Shown here: positions 17,670-27,022 of the stretch, one piece after another
Position numbering within the stretch: the stretch's first letter is position 1
Layout of the letters: each line of letters opens with the position of its first letter
Assembly (NCBI GenBank): GCA_043809745.1
Contig: JBDROU010000046.1
Span: 1 to 64,000 of the forward strand
Source of the DNA: JBDROU01 sp043809745 [NCBI: bacterium]
GTDB taxonomy: Bacteria; Elusimicrobiota; JBDRMW01
Direction of reading: 5' to 3'
DNA length: 64,000 nt
The notes under the pieces: generated by a model
What the model saw: only the letters and a program-made list of their open reading frames with translations
What the model was told of the DNA's origin: nothing
The model's database searches: none
Program-made: the position numbers and the translations under genes

Positions 17670-18761
17670 ATGAATAGATTTATACGTCTAATTATTACTA
17701 TATTTCTTTTATTCCAGATACCAGTTCAATCTTGGAGCAGGACTATGCTTGCTCCCCCGCATTCAATGGAACTAATTCGCAAAAAACAAGTGCAATCCTA
17801 TCAAAATGCAGTACGGGATTTTATCCGGAAGCAATCGCAAATTTATGCCTGTGCAGCTGCAAAGAATATTTACCAGCTAAAAATATTAAATTTGCCAAAC
17901 ACTACAGCTAGATTATCAAATATACAAACAAATATTCGTTCTCTTACACCAGAAAAACTTCTAGCTAAATTTATGGATTATGCTCAAGAAAAAGGCGGAG
18001 GAAATTACAAATCTTTGGACCCCAAAAATTTTGATCCTGGAGATTTTCAGGACTTTATAGGAAATAAATTTATGGTTCTTGATAATATTTTTGAACTGCT
18101 TAAGCTACATATTGAAAATAATGACCAGGATAAGATTGAAGATAAATTTTCTAAAATATGCAATTATTATGAGCTAATTTCAATTGTCTTAGCCAATATT
18201 TTAGGCATAGAGGAATTTTCCACCATCTTCCAATCGGCAGAATGGCTGGAAGAAATTCAATGGTACAAGGCCATTTTAAGCAAAACAACCAACCAAACAT
18301 CTGAGGTTAAAGATTATTTAAAAGAACTTCAAAGTAAATTCACAGCTGCAGATGAGGAAATACTCGGAATGGATAATGAACAATTAGAAGAGGAATTTAA
18401 AAGAATTAACGAAGGTTATAATGTGCCAGATTACTCTCATAAATTGTCTTATGAATTTGATTACCAAGAATTTTACGATTTCTGCTCGAATATAGGAGTA
18501 GGTACTGTTATAATGATCTTTAGTGGGTTTTACGATAAGCTTTTACGTGGAGAACAAATAAATTTAATTTACTTTAACAAAATAACTCTAAATCTGCCTG
18601 AATATTACAGAAAAGGCATGATTCTTTTGTGCTGTTTCATTGGTAAAGATTTAGTTTACCCAAACAAGGGGGTCGTTGGTGGGATAATTAAACTTCCCCA
18701 ACCTACAAAACCAGCTATTGAACAAATTGATAATCCCTCATACTATGAAAACTCTTTATAG
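17670..18761 (+). CDS. Secreted LAPP-motif protein, unknown function
   Basis: 363 residues from the ATG at 17670 (a GTG at 17649 would add 7 residues but overlaps the -10 region). Signal peptide (FIRLIITIFLLFQIPVQSWS) followed by RTMLAPPHSM. The rest is helical and polar, with no known domain recognised: FMDYAQEKGGGNYKSLDPKNF, a run of acidic and lysine-rich helices, and NIGVGTVIMIFSGFYDKLL. It ends YYENSL, resembling EQSL and EQSQ of two other LAP(P) proteins. It is a single gene, promoted by the box array described above and convergent with the response-regulator gene. Confidence 0.75.
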   Translation: MNRFIRLIITIFLLFQIPVQSWSRTMLAPPHSMELIRKKQVQSYQNAVRDFIRKQSQIYACAAAKNIYQLKILNLPNTTARLSNIQTNIRSLTPEKLLAKFMDYAQEKGGGNYKSLDPKNFDPGDFQDFIGNKFMVLDNIFELLKLHIENNDQDKIEDKFSKICNYYELISIVLANILGIEEFSTIFQSAEWLEEIQWYKAILSKTTNQTSEVKDYLKELQSKFTAADEEILGMDNEQLEEEFKRINEGYNVPDYSHKLSYEFDYQEFYDFCSNIGVGTVIMIFSGFYDKLLRGEQINLIYFNKITLNLPEYYRKGMILLCCFIGKDLVYPNKGVVGGIIKLPQPTKPAIEQIDNPSYYENSL

Positions 18762-18867
18762 GGACTAACCACATATTTATTAAAATCGCGTTATTGTAGT
18801 TACTGAAAAGTAATGAGTAACTTGGTTTTTAAGGAAGTGTAAAATAAATATGGAGGTTGTTCCGATT

Positions 18868-19560
18868 TTACTCTTCGAATTTGTAACCCATGCCTTCTAC
18901 GGTGGAAATTTTGCTTGCGTATTTACCGAGTTTTTTTCTCAAACTTTTAATATGGACATCTACGGTTCTTGTAGTGCCAAAATACTCATAACCCCAGATA
19001 CTCTCGATTATAAACGACCTATCCAGGACTTTCCCTTTCTTCTTCAACAGCACACAGAGCAGCCCGAATTCCTTTTTGGTGAGTTCTATAGGAGTATTTT
19101 TCAGGTTTACTGTATGTTTATTCAGGTTCACAACAAGATCATCGCATTTAAGAATTTGCTTGTCTTCATCTTTGAACTGATTCTTTCTTAAAGAGGCTTT
19201 TACACGGGCAACCAGCTCACCCGGGCTAAATGGCTTGGTCATATAATCATCCGCACCTATCTCCAAACCGAGAATCTTATCTGAATCATCAGATTTTGTA
19301 CTGAGCATTATAACGGTAATTCCGGCTAAGCGCTCGTCACCCTTTACTGTTTTGCAGATGTCAATTCCGCTCGGACCGGGCAGTTTTACGTCAAGAATCA
19401 TTAAATCCGGTTTGGTTTCCCTTAATTTCTTAAATGCTTCGTTAGCGTTTTTAGCCAAGGATACTATATAGCCCTCATTTTCAAGTATATCCTTTACCAC
19501 CCTTAGTATATCCGCCTCATCATCTACTACAAGAACTCTTTGTTTTATAGTAACAGACAT
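18868..19560 (-). CDS. OmpR/PhoB-family response regulator (orphan)
   Basis: The ATG at 19560 has AGGAGG 4 nt upstream. The receiver domain (residues 1-120) has VLVVDDEAD, the phospho-acceptor Asp in MILDVKLPG (about 51), the Thr/Ser in MLSTKS and the Lys in MTKPFSPGEL. The C-terminal winged helix shows the family signature IELTKKEFGLLCVLLKKKG...SIWGYEYFGTTRTVDVHIKSLRKKL and ends VEGMGYKFEE. No histidine kinase is adjacent. PhoB/PhoP proteins of this class bind tandem 11-nt repeats, such as those at four promoters in this window; that link is inference. Confidence 0.92.
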   Translation of the reverse strand: MSVTIKQRVLVVDDEADILRVVKDILENEGYIVSLAKNANEAFKKLRETKPDLMILDVKLPGPSGIDICKTVKGDERLAGITVIMLSTKSDDSDKILGLEIGADDYMTKPFSPGELVARVKASLRKNQFKDEDKQILKCDDLVVNLNKHTVNLKNTPIELTKKEFGLLCVLLKKKGKVLDRSFIIESIWGYEYFGTTRTVDVHIKSLRKKLGKYASKISTVEGMGYKFEE

Positions 19561-19592
19561 AATTCCTCCTAAAATCAACTCTCACTAATTTA

Positions 19593-19621
19593 ATTATAAA
19601 TGACAATACAAAATTGCGCAA
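19593..19621 (-). promoter_or_regulatory. Sigma70-type promoter of the response regulator gene
   Basis: Minus strand TTGCGC (19621-19616), 17-nt spacer, TATAAT (19598-19593). It lies between uvrB and the regulator gene, so the regulator can be expressed apart from the cell-wall cluster upstream. No TTTACA-type boxes are seen here. Confidence 0.55.
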
Positions 19622-19650
19622 GGGGGTATGTGAATTTTCAAATCTTAAAT

Positions 19651-21651
19651 TTATCTGTCTGCTTTTTTTCTTCTGGGCATCATCTCCCTTATCTGGAAGA
19701 TTTTATCCCTAATTGAAGCGGCAGTTTCAAAATCCAGGTTATCAGCGGCTTCACGCATCTGTTTTTCTAAATCCCTGAGCAGAGATTTCATATTCCCTTT
19801 TAGAGCATAAGGCAGTCCATAATCCTTAATCAGCGAAAGAACTTCATGTTTAGCTTTATATTGAAACTCTTCCAACTCCTGGACTTCTTTTTCAATAGTT
19901 TTGGGGGTAATATTGTTTATATTATTATACTCAAGCTGTTTTAATCTTCGCCTGCTCATCTCGTCTATGGCCCTTTTCATGGATCCTGTTATATTATCCG
20001 CATAAAGTACTACTCTGCCGTTAACATTTCTGGCAGCCCTGCCGCACACCTGTATCAGTGTGGTCTCAGATCTTAAGAAACCTTCCTTATCCGCATCCAG
20101 AACAGCTACAAGCGATACTTCGGGCAGATCAAGGCCTTCCCTCAATAGATTTATGCCAACCAGCACATCAAACTCCCCTTTTCTGAGCGCATTAAGAATA
20201 TCAACGCGCTTTAAAGCATCAATATCGGAATGAAGATATTGAACCTTAAATTTCTTGCTAAGGTATTCTGCCAAATCCTCGGCCATCTTCTTTGTTAAAG
20301 TGGTTACCAATACGCGTTCTTTATTAGTAATGGTTTTCTGAATCTCATTAATCAAATCTTCTATTTGTCCCTTTATAGGCCTTACATCAACCTCGGGATC
20401 CACTAATCCAGTAGGTCTTATGACCTGCTCAATAACGCTTCCTTTTACCTTTTGAAGTTCGTATTTGCCGGGAGTTGCTGAGATACACACCATCTGTGAA
20501 ACAAGCGATTCAAACTCATTAAATTTTAATGGCCTGTTATCTAACGCGCTGGGCAACCTGAAACCGTAATCCACCAATGTCTTCTTTCTTGCATAATCAC
20601 CCTGGTACATCCCGTTAATTTGAGGTATTGTTACATGCGATTCATCAATAAAAATTAGAAAATCCTTCGGGAAAAAATCTATAAGGCAAAACGGCCTTTC
20701 GCCCGGCGCTCTCCCGGTCAGATGCCTGGAGTAATTCTCTATACCATGGCAAAAACCTGTTTCCAGCATCATTTCCATATCAAACCTTGTCCTCTGTTCC
20801 AACCGCTGGGCTTCAAGCAGTTTATTTTTGCTCTTAAGGAAAGTAAGTCTATCCGTCAACTCTTCCTCTATGGACTTAAGAGCTTCATTCATTTTATCCT
20901 GAGTTGTAACAAAGTGTCTTGCCGGATATATGAATGATTTATTATGCTCTTCAAGTATTTCACCGGTAAGGGGGTTCACATAGGATATATTTTCAACTGA
21001 ATCCTCAGGCAGTTCAACTCTTATAAGTTTATCCATATATGAAGGAAATATATCAATCACCCCGCCTTTTGCCCGGAACTTACCCCTGGATAAATCCAAA
21101 TCATTTCTTTCATATTGAATGCTTATAAGCTGTTCTAAAAGACTCTTTCTGGAAATTTTCATCCCTTTTTCTATATAAACGCACATGTCTTTATAATCCT
21201 GAGGCGAGCCTAATCCGTAAATGCACGATACGCTGGCCACAACTATAATATCGCTGCGTTCGAGCAGTGTAGATGTTGCTTTAAGCCTTAACCTGTCTAT
21301 ATGCTCATTAATTGAGGCATCTTTATCTATGTATGTATCGCTCTGCGGCACATATGCCTCGGGTTGATAGTAATCATAATAAGATATGAAATACTCGACA
21401 GCATTTTCAGGGAAGAATGACTTAAACTCGGCATAAAGCTGCGCTGCAAGTATTTTATTGTGGGAGATAATTAAAACCGGCTTATTCAGCTCTTTTATCA
21501 CATTTGCTACGGTAAAAGTCTTTCCGGAACCTGTTACACCAAGCAAAACCTGTATTCTTTCTTCAGCCTTAAGGCCGTCAACGATTGATTTAACAGCTTC
21601 AGGCTGATCACCTGAAAGCTTAAACTGGGATACAAGCTTAAATTTTTTCAT
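19651..21651 (-). CDS. uvrB: Excinuclease ABC subunit B
   Basis: 666 residues, the usual UvrB length. Opening FKLSGDQPEAVKSIV, Walker A GVTGSGKTFT (about residue 40), beta-hairpin region YYDYYQPEAYVPQSDTYI, helicase motifs IDESHVTIPQ and QVCGRAARN, and a C-terminal UVR motif (LEKQMREAADNLDFETAASIRD). It loads onto UvrA-marked DNA damage and recruits UvrC. It follows the capA-like gene on the same strand with a gap of 45 nt. Confidence 0.97.
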   Translation of the reverse strand: MKKFKLVSQFKLSGDQPEAVKSIVDGLKAEERIQVLLGVTGSGKTFTVANVIKELNKPVLIISHNKILAAQLYAEFKSFFPENAVEYFISYYDYYQPEAYVPQSDTYIDKDASINEHIDRLRLKATSTLLERSDIIVVASVSCIYGLGSPQDYKDMCVYIEKGMKISRKSLLEQLISIQYERNDLDLSRGKFRAKGGVIDIFPSYMDKLIRVELPEDSVENISYVNPLTGEILEEHNKSFIYPARHFVTTQDKMNEALKSIEEELTDRLTFLKSKNKLLEAQRLEQRTRFDMEMMLETGFCHGIENYSRHLTGRAPGERPFCLIDFFPKDFLIFIDESHVTIPQINGMYQGDYARKKTLVDYGFRLPSALDNRPLKFNEFESLVSQMVCISATPGKYELQKVKGSVIEQVIRPTGLVDPEVDVRPIKGQIEDLINEIQKTITNKERVLVTTLTKKMAEDLAEYLSKKFKVQYLHSDIDALKRVDILNALRKGEFDVLVGINLLREGLDLPEVSLVAVLDADKEGFLRSETTLIQVCGRAARNVNGRVVLYADNITGSMKRAIDEMSRRRLKQLEYNNINNITPKTIEKEVQELEEFQYKAKHEVLSLIKDYGLPYALKGNMKSLLRDLEKQMREAADNLDFETAASIRDKIFQIREMMPRRKKADR

Positions 21652-21696
21652 TTTTACTTATGTTATTTTGGAAGGTTTTTGAGCGATCTCTTTTAC

Positions 21697-22698
21697 CTAC
21701 ATTTTTATATTTATACTATCCTGAGAAAGTTCAAGGTTAGCACCGAAATCACCTGAGATATCTTTCAGCAGGTCAAATATCCTGAGTTTTTCTTTATCAT
21801 CCGGCCTTCTTAAGAATGCGTCACCTATTACTATCGGGTAAAATACGTATTCAAACCCTGATTTATTTATAATGACCCGTAAAACACCGGTATCATAGCA
21901 TTTTTTTGACTTGGATAGAAAAAGAAAATTACCAAGGCTGTAAAATATCAGTTTGCCATTATAGACTTCAATACCCTGCAGTACATGGGGATGATGTCCG
22001 ACAACAGCATCTGCTCCGTTATCTATAGCGGTATGAGCTATATCCTTCTGCACCTGCTTGGGATAATAAGACCTCTCATCACCGCCGTGATATACAACAA
22101 ATACATAATCAGCTTTACTTTTAGCTTTTCTCACATCCTGCTTTATGTATTCGAGAAACGCTGGGGTTATACCGGGCTTTTCTTTTTTAGCCCACTGTTC
22201 AGCCGGCAGGGTGTTAGAAAACCCCAGAAAGGCAACTTTTACATCGCCAACCGTTACTATTTCCGAATTTCTTGACTCGTAAAGTGAAGGCCCGCCTCCG
22301 AAATATTTTATATTATTTTTTTTAAGATTTTCTAAAGTGTCATTAAACGCTTCATGACCAAAATCCCCAGTATGATTGTTAGCAATATTTACAATATTGA
22401 TATTAGATTTAACAAGAACCTCCAGCATCTGAGGATCCGCTTTAAAACGATAAGTCTTCTCTATAGCCTCACCTCTTTTACTCACAGCGGTTTCAAGATT
22501 TACGCAGTTTACATGCGAATCCTTAAACAAATCACTGATCCGTGAAAATGGATAATCATAGCCGTTTTGTTCGGCCTTTTCTGCTATATAACCGTCCAAT
22601 CTGACATCACCGGCGAAATTGATTATAACATCTTGTGAATATAAGGGGCAAACACCCAAGAATATTGTTAGAATGAGAATTGTATTTTTTTTAACCAT
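21697..22698 (-). CDS. CapA-family (PGA_cap) metallophosphatase-like exported protein
   Basis: 333 residues with an N-terminal signal sequence (ILILTIFLGVCPLYS). CapA family motifs: NFAGDVRLDG, NCVNLETAV, NIVNIANNHTGDFG, VYHGGDERSYYPKQVQ, GADAVVGHHPHVLQG and YSLGNFLF. Family members occur in poly-gamma-glutamate capsule synthesis or are uncharacterised calcineurin-like phosphoesterases in the envelope; the substrate cannot be told here. Its start overlaps the end of surE by 31 nt. Confidence 0.85.
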   Translation of the reverse strand: MVKKNTILILTIFLGVCPLYSQDVIINFAGDVRLDGYIAEKAEQNGYDYPFSRISDLFKDSHVNCVNLETAVSKRGEAIEKTYRFKADPQMLEVLVKSNINIVNIANNHTGDFGHEAFNDTLENLKKNNIKYFGGGPSLYESRNSEIVTVGDVKVAFLGFSNTLPAEQWAKKEKPGITPAFLEYIKQDVRKAKSKADYVFVVYHGGDERSYYPKQVQKDIAHTAIDNGADAVVGHHPHVLQGIEVYNGKLIFYSLGNFLFLSKSKKCYDTGVLRVIINKSGFEYVFYPIVIGDAFLRRPDDKEKLRIFDLLKDISGDFGANLELSQDSINIKM

Positions 22699-23477
22699 AT
22701 TAAACTGTTCTTTATACTTTTTAGTTTTTTACCATTTAGAGTAATCGGAGTCAACGATATATCCCCTTTCTTTACAGTTTCCACATCACTCCCTTTGCCA
22801 TTTGATGTATTTTTAACCTCTCCCAACAATGTATAATGAAATGCCGCATTATTTATAATTCTTTTTATAAAGTTTCTGCCGTACTCACGGTTCCCGATTG
22901 CTGCAACTGTAATTCTGGATTTCGTAAAATTAACTTTAGCAGGAATATTTACATTTAGATAGACTCCCTTTGGCAGAGCATTTTCCAATATACCCTTGCA
23001 TATTTTATAAGAAATTATCTGAGCTTTTGACAGATTCATCTTATTTTTATCACATATCTGCGAGATTGCAACAGAAGGGATGCCTGCTATTGAAGCTTCC
23101 CTGGCGCAGGCCACGGTAGCGGAATAAATTGTATCTATCCCTAAATTGGGCCCTTTATTGATGCCAGCCGCAACCAGATCAATCTTGCTCTTCACAACTG
23201 CTGTATAACCCAGCCGAACGCAATCAGCCGGTGTGCCGGAAACCGTAAAAAATCTGCCTTTAATCTTTTCCATTATATATTTTTGAAACGAATTAAAGGT
23301 TCTTTTATATCTTTTAACTAATATTGGCCTATCTAAGGTTATAGCATGACTTAAGGCAGAACAATCCCTGTCCGGAACAACAACAAAAACATTCCCCAAC
23401 GGAATAAGAGCTTCTACTAATGGGAATAATCCCTCGCCAAGATACCCATCATCATTTGTTATTAATATATTTTTCAT
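22668..23477 (-). CDS. surE: 5'/3'-nucleotidase SurE
   Basis: 269 residues. The opening MKNILITNDDGYLGEGL contains the metal-binding DD pair; further family blocks are PDRDCSALSHAITL, VSGTPADCVRLGY, DLVAAGINKGPNLG and YSATVACAREA. It dephosphorylates nucleoside monophosphates. It overlaps both murG (26 nt) and the capA-like gene, so it is read as part of the extended cell-wall operon; in most dcw clusters this position is held by murC or murB. Confidence 0.95.
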   Translation of the reverse strand: MKNILITNDDGYLGEGLFPLVEALIPLGNVFVVVPDRDCSALSHAITLDRPILVKRYKRTFNSFQKYIMEKIKGRFFTVSGTPADCVRLGYTAVVKSKIDLVAAGINKGPNLGIDTIYSATVACAREASIAGIPSVAISQICDKNKMNLSKAQIISYKICKGILENALPKGVYLNVNIPAKVNFTKSRITVAAIGNREYGRNFIKRIINNAAFHYTLLGEVKNTSNGKGSDVETVKKGDISLTPITLNGKKLKSIKNSLIWLKKIQFSF

Positions 23478-24570
23478 TTAATCTATTCAGTTCAGAATTA
23501 ATGGTTGACAATGGATTAAGGTTGTATTCAGGAAGCAGCTCAAATCTCCGCTCATAAGAAACTAACAGTTTTTTATTTTTAGCGAACCTCATTAATATCT
23601 CAAAGAGCTTGTCTTTATCCATATTATTTTCCTCTTCAAGTATAATGCACTCTTGTTCTGCCAGATAACCGGCATTTATAAACTGGTGATTGTTAGCGGC
23701 ATGTAAAAATGGAATTAACAATGCCGGCTTACGCAAAGCGATTATTTCTGCGATTGTTGTTGCCCCGGCTCTTGCTATTAAAAAATCTGATTCGTGATAT
23801 AACTGCTCAACCTGATAGTGATATGAGTACACTTCCGCATTAATTCCTATTTGATTGTAACAACTTTTTACCATAGAATAATCATTCTTCCCTGTTATAT
23901 GCTTTATATAAAATTTGCCTTTCTGATCCTTTAACAGCTCTAAAGATGAGACCATGAGTTTATTTAAGAAATGAGCTCCCTGGCTGCCACCCAATATCAA
24001 AATCCTTAAGGCTAGCGAATGCATGCTTGGCTTATCACGGATATCCAAAACTTCCTTTCTTATCGGATTACCGCTTAAAAAAACCTTACTTTTAGGAAAG
24101 CAGCCTATACTGTTATTAAAACTTACTGCAATCCTGGAAGCAAACCTGCTTAGCACTGTGTTTGCCAAACCCGGCCGCACATTTTGTTCGTGCAGTATTA
24201 TTGGGATTTTCTTAAAATAGCCGGATATCACCGGCGCAAATGACATGAAACCTCCTGTTGAAATAATCACATCCGGCCTTATTTCAGACATTACTCGCCA
24301 TGACTTAAATATACTCATTAAATTAACAAGAATGAACGGTATATATTTTAAGATATTCATTTTAGGGAAAGCATATCCGGGAACTGTTTGATATCTATAA
24401 TTTTCTTTTTTTAATATTGCTTGGACAATAGGCCGCTCACCAATAATAAATGATATTTGCCAGCTGTACTCTAAAGATTTCGCAATCGCAATACCTGGAT
24501 ACAGATGCCCCCCTGTATCACCCCCTATAATCAGCAACCGTTTATTATTTCCTTTTATTGACTCATTCAT
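23452..24570 (-). CDS. murG: UDP-GlcNAc:lipid I N-acetylglucosaminyltransferase
   Basis: 372 residues. GT28-type motifs: IIGGDTGGHLYPGIAIA at the N-terminus, STGGFMSFAPVISG, ILHEQNVRPGLAN, ILGGSQGAHFLN and the C-terminal RAGATTIAEIIALRKPALLIP. It makes lipid II at the inner face of the membrane. It overlaps ftsW by 4 nt. Confidence 0.97.
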   Translation of the reverse strand: MNESIKGNNKRLLIIGGDTGGHLYPGIAIAKSLEYSWQISFIIGERPIVQAILKKENYRYQTVPGYAFPKMNILKYIPFILVNLMSIFKSWRVMSEIRPDVIISTGGFMSFAPVISGYFKKIPIILHEQNVRPGLANTVLSRFASRIAVSFNNSIGCFPKSKVFLSGNPIRKEVLDIRDKPSMHSLALRILILGGSQGAHFLNKLMVSSLELLKDQKGKFYIKHITGKNDYSMVKSCYNQIGINAEVYSYHYQVEQLYHESDFLIARAGATTIAEIIALRKPALLIPFLHAANNHQFINAGYLAEQECIILEEENNMDKDKLFEILMRFAKNKKLLVSYERRFELLPEYNLNPLSTINSELNRLNEKYINNK

Positions 24571-25664
24571 AATTTCGATTGTCTGGAAATATTCAGTATC
24601 ATGCCGACGGCAGCCATTGTCAGTACAAGCGATGACCCTCCAAATGAAAGAAATGGAAGAGAAATCCCTTTTGTTGGAAGCATACCGGTAGACACCGCCA
24701 TATTAATTAATGCCTGAAATGATATCGCGAATACCAATCCAGCGCATACCAGTGAACCAAACAAAGTGTCAGCCTTCCTTGCAACTGCAAGCCCTCTTAT
24801 AGAAAAGAACACAAACAGCACTATTAATCCTAAACACCCTACGAATCCAAGTTCTTCACCAATTATAGGAAAAATAAAATCAGTATAAGGGGTAGGCAGA
24901 TAAAGCAGCTTCATGGTACTGCCGCCTAAACCTTTACCGGCAAAACCTCCGGAACCAAACGCCAGAAGCGATTGAATGATCTGGTATCCTGAACCCTGAG
25001 GATCATCCCAAGGATTTATGAAAGAAATAAGCCTTTTCCAACGATAAGAATAAACAAAAATTAAGCCTAATAAGAAAGGGGCCGAAACAACAACTATACC
25101 GGATAGATGTACAAAACGAGCCCCTCCGATGAAAAGCATTACTAAACCCACCGAGGCTATGATGAACGGTATTCCCAAATCCGGTTCAGCTAGAATTAGA
25201 ACTATTGGCAAACCCATTATGATCAAACCGGGTATGATGCCTTTTGAAAGTGTATCCATTTTGCTTCTCTTTCTATCTATAAAATATGCCAGCATCAGAA
25301 TAGTGCTTATTTTAGCAAGTTCCGAAGGCTGAAAATTGACAGCCCCTAAACTGAGCCATCGCTGAGCGCCTCCGACACTCTTTCCAACAAAAAGGACCAA
25401 CACCAAAAGTATTATTGTAAGCATATAAATAGGTATTACAGCTTGCTTCCACTGCTTGTAATCAACATTAATAAAAATAAACATCAGCACACTTCCAAGT
25501 AAAACCCAAATAATCTGCTTTTTCAGAAAATAGGAAAAATCATTATAAGAATCATTGGCAACGATTGCGCTTGATGAATATATCATAATAAGGCCAAAAA
25601 ATATCAGGAAAAACACAGCAAACATCATGCTCAAATCCGGACTATGATATCGTTTTGCTTTCAT
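24567..25664 (-). CDS. ftsW: SEDS peptidoglycan glycosyltransferase FtsW
   Basis: 365 residues, about ten membrane helices. SEDS signatures: GAQRWLSLGAVNFQPSELAK, AEPDLG, GGFAGKGLGGS, LPTPYTDFIFPIIGEELGF and LPTKGISLPFLSFGGSSL. It polymerises septal glycan strands together with its partner transpeptidase, here the FtsI-like protein encoded 5 genes upstream. Confidence 0.95.
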   Translation of the reverse strand: MKAKRYHSPDLSMMFAVFFLIFFGLIMIYSSSAIVANDSYNDFSYFLKKQIIWVLLGSVLMFIFINVDYKQWKQAVIPIYMLTIILLVLVLFVGKSVGGAQRWLSLGAVNFQPSELAKISTILMLAYFIDRKRSKMDTLSKGIIPGLIIMGLPIVLILAEPDLGIPFIIASVGLVMLFIGGARFVHLSGIVVVSAPFLLGLIFVYSYRWKRLISFINPWDDPQGSGYQIIQSLLAFGSGGFAGKGLGGSTMKLLYLPTPYTDFIFPIIGEELGFVGCLGLIVLFVFFSIRGLAVARKADTLFGSLVCAGLVFAISFQALINMAVSTGMLPTKGISLPFLSFGGSSLVLTMAAVGMILNISRQSKL

Positions 25665-25666
25665 AA

Positions 25667-27016
25667 TTATAATGCCTTAATTAATTTTTTAAAGTGCTCA
25701 CCGCGTTCTTCAAAATTCTTGTACTGATCAAATGATGCGCATGCGGGAGACAAAAGCACAATATCATTATATTTCGCGCGCGAAAACGCGCATTTAACCG
25801 CCTTTTCCATATTAATACACTTAAATATTGGGACAGTATTTCTTAAATCCCTTTCTATTTTCTTTGATGCTTCCCCAATAAGATAAATACTTTTCACTGT
25901 TGGGACAACATAATCGCACAACGGCTTATATGGGAAACCCTTATCCTCTCCACCGAGAATTAAATGCACATCACTATTGAAAGACTTTAGAGCCACTACA
26001 GTTGATTCAACATTGGTTGCTTTAGAGTCATTAATAAAGCAAACACCGTTTATAACACCCGCATTTTCCAACCTGTGCTCTAAACCCGGAAATGAGTTTA
26101 TACCTTTAATAATTTTGTTTTTATGCATCCCGCTTAATTCGCCGATTCCGCATGCCGCAAGAGCGTTTTCTATATTATGCATACCAGGCATCTTCAAATC
26201 AGGCATAAAACTATATTTTTTTTCATTTATATTTACACATATTCTATGGTTTTTAAACCATATGCCATTTTTTAATTCATCTCTGGAGCTAAAATAAAAT
26301 ATGCCGCTTTTTAAGTGTTTTGATATTTTCTTTAATACCGGATCGTTAAAATTCAATAATGCATAATCAGAAGCAGTTTGATTCTTAAATATATTCATCT
26401 TAGCTATAATATAGTTATTCATTGTTTTATGACGGTATAAATGGTCTGGCGTAATATTAGTTATAACACTCATATGCGCCTTAAATTCTTTCAGGATTTC
26501 TAATTGATAGCTGGAAACCTCTAATACTATCCAAGTTTCTTTTTTAGCAACAGGGAGTATATCAAAAACAGGTTTGCCGATATTTCCCGCCACAATTACA
26601 CTAGGAAATTCTTGTTTCAGAATATGTCCTATCATGCTTACAACGGTTGATTTACCATTAGTTCCAGTTACCGCAATAACCTTGGAACTATCCAGATATT
26701 TAGCGGCCAGATCAATATCTGTTACAACCGGTATTTTCTTTAGTCTTGCTTTTTTTAGTATTGGCATATCCGGCGGTATGCCTGGAGACTTAACTATCAA
26801 CTCCGCTGAAAGTATCTTATTTCCATGTCTTCCCCATTCAAACTCGATATTGGAATTATATCGTTTCAATGATTGTTCAATTTCTTCATCCTTATTAATA
26901 TCACTGACTATAAGATTAATTCCCTTTTTTGACAAAAAATTGGCAACTGATTTTCCAGATAAGCCGAGACCCACAACCGCTATTTTTTTATATGGCAAAC
27001 AAGCTGAGTCTTTCAT
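25667..27016 (-). CDS. murD: UDP-N-acetylmuramoylalanine-D-glutamate ligase
   Basis: 449 residues. N-terminal Rossmann-like domain (KIAVVGLGLSGKSVANFL), Mur ATPase loop VTGTNGKSTVVSMIG (about residue 120), TNITPDHLYRH, and the C-terminal ligase domain with LILGGEDKGFPYKPL and LLSPACASFDQYKNFEERG, diagnostic for MurD. It adds D-Glu to UDP-MurNAc-L-Ala in the cytoplasm. Confidence 0.97.
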   Translation of the reverse strand: MKDSACLPYKKIAVVGLGLSGKSVANFLSKKGINLIVSDINKDEEIEQSLKRYNSNIEFEWGRHGNKILSAELIVKSPGIPPDMPILKKARLKKIPVVTDIDLAAKYLDSSKVIAVTGTNGKSTVVSMIGHILKQEFPSVIVAGNIGKPVFDILPVAKKETWIVLEVSSYQLEILKEFKAHMSVITNITPDHLYRHKTMNNYIIAKMNIFKNQTASDYALLNFNDPVLKKISKHLKSGIFYFSSRDELKNGIWFKNHRICVNINEKKYSFMPDLKMPGMHNIENALAACGIGELSGMHKNKIIKGINSFPGLEHRLENAGVINGVCFINDSKATNVESTVVALKSFNSDVHLILGGEDKGFPYKPLCDYVVPTVKSIYLIGEASKKIERDLRNTVPIFKCINMEKAVKCAFSRAKYNDIVLLSPACASFDQYKNFEERGEHFKKLIKAL

Positions 27017-27022
27017 TTAATA

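Noticed and set aside
26574-27020. 148-codon plus-strand frame opposite murD
   Set aside because: Lies fully within the conserved N-terminal domain of MurD; shadow.
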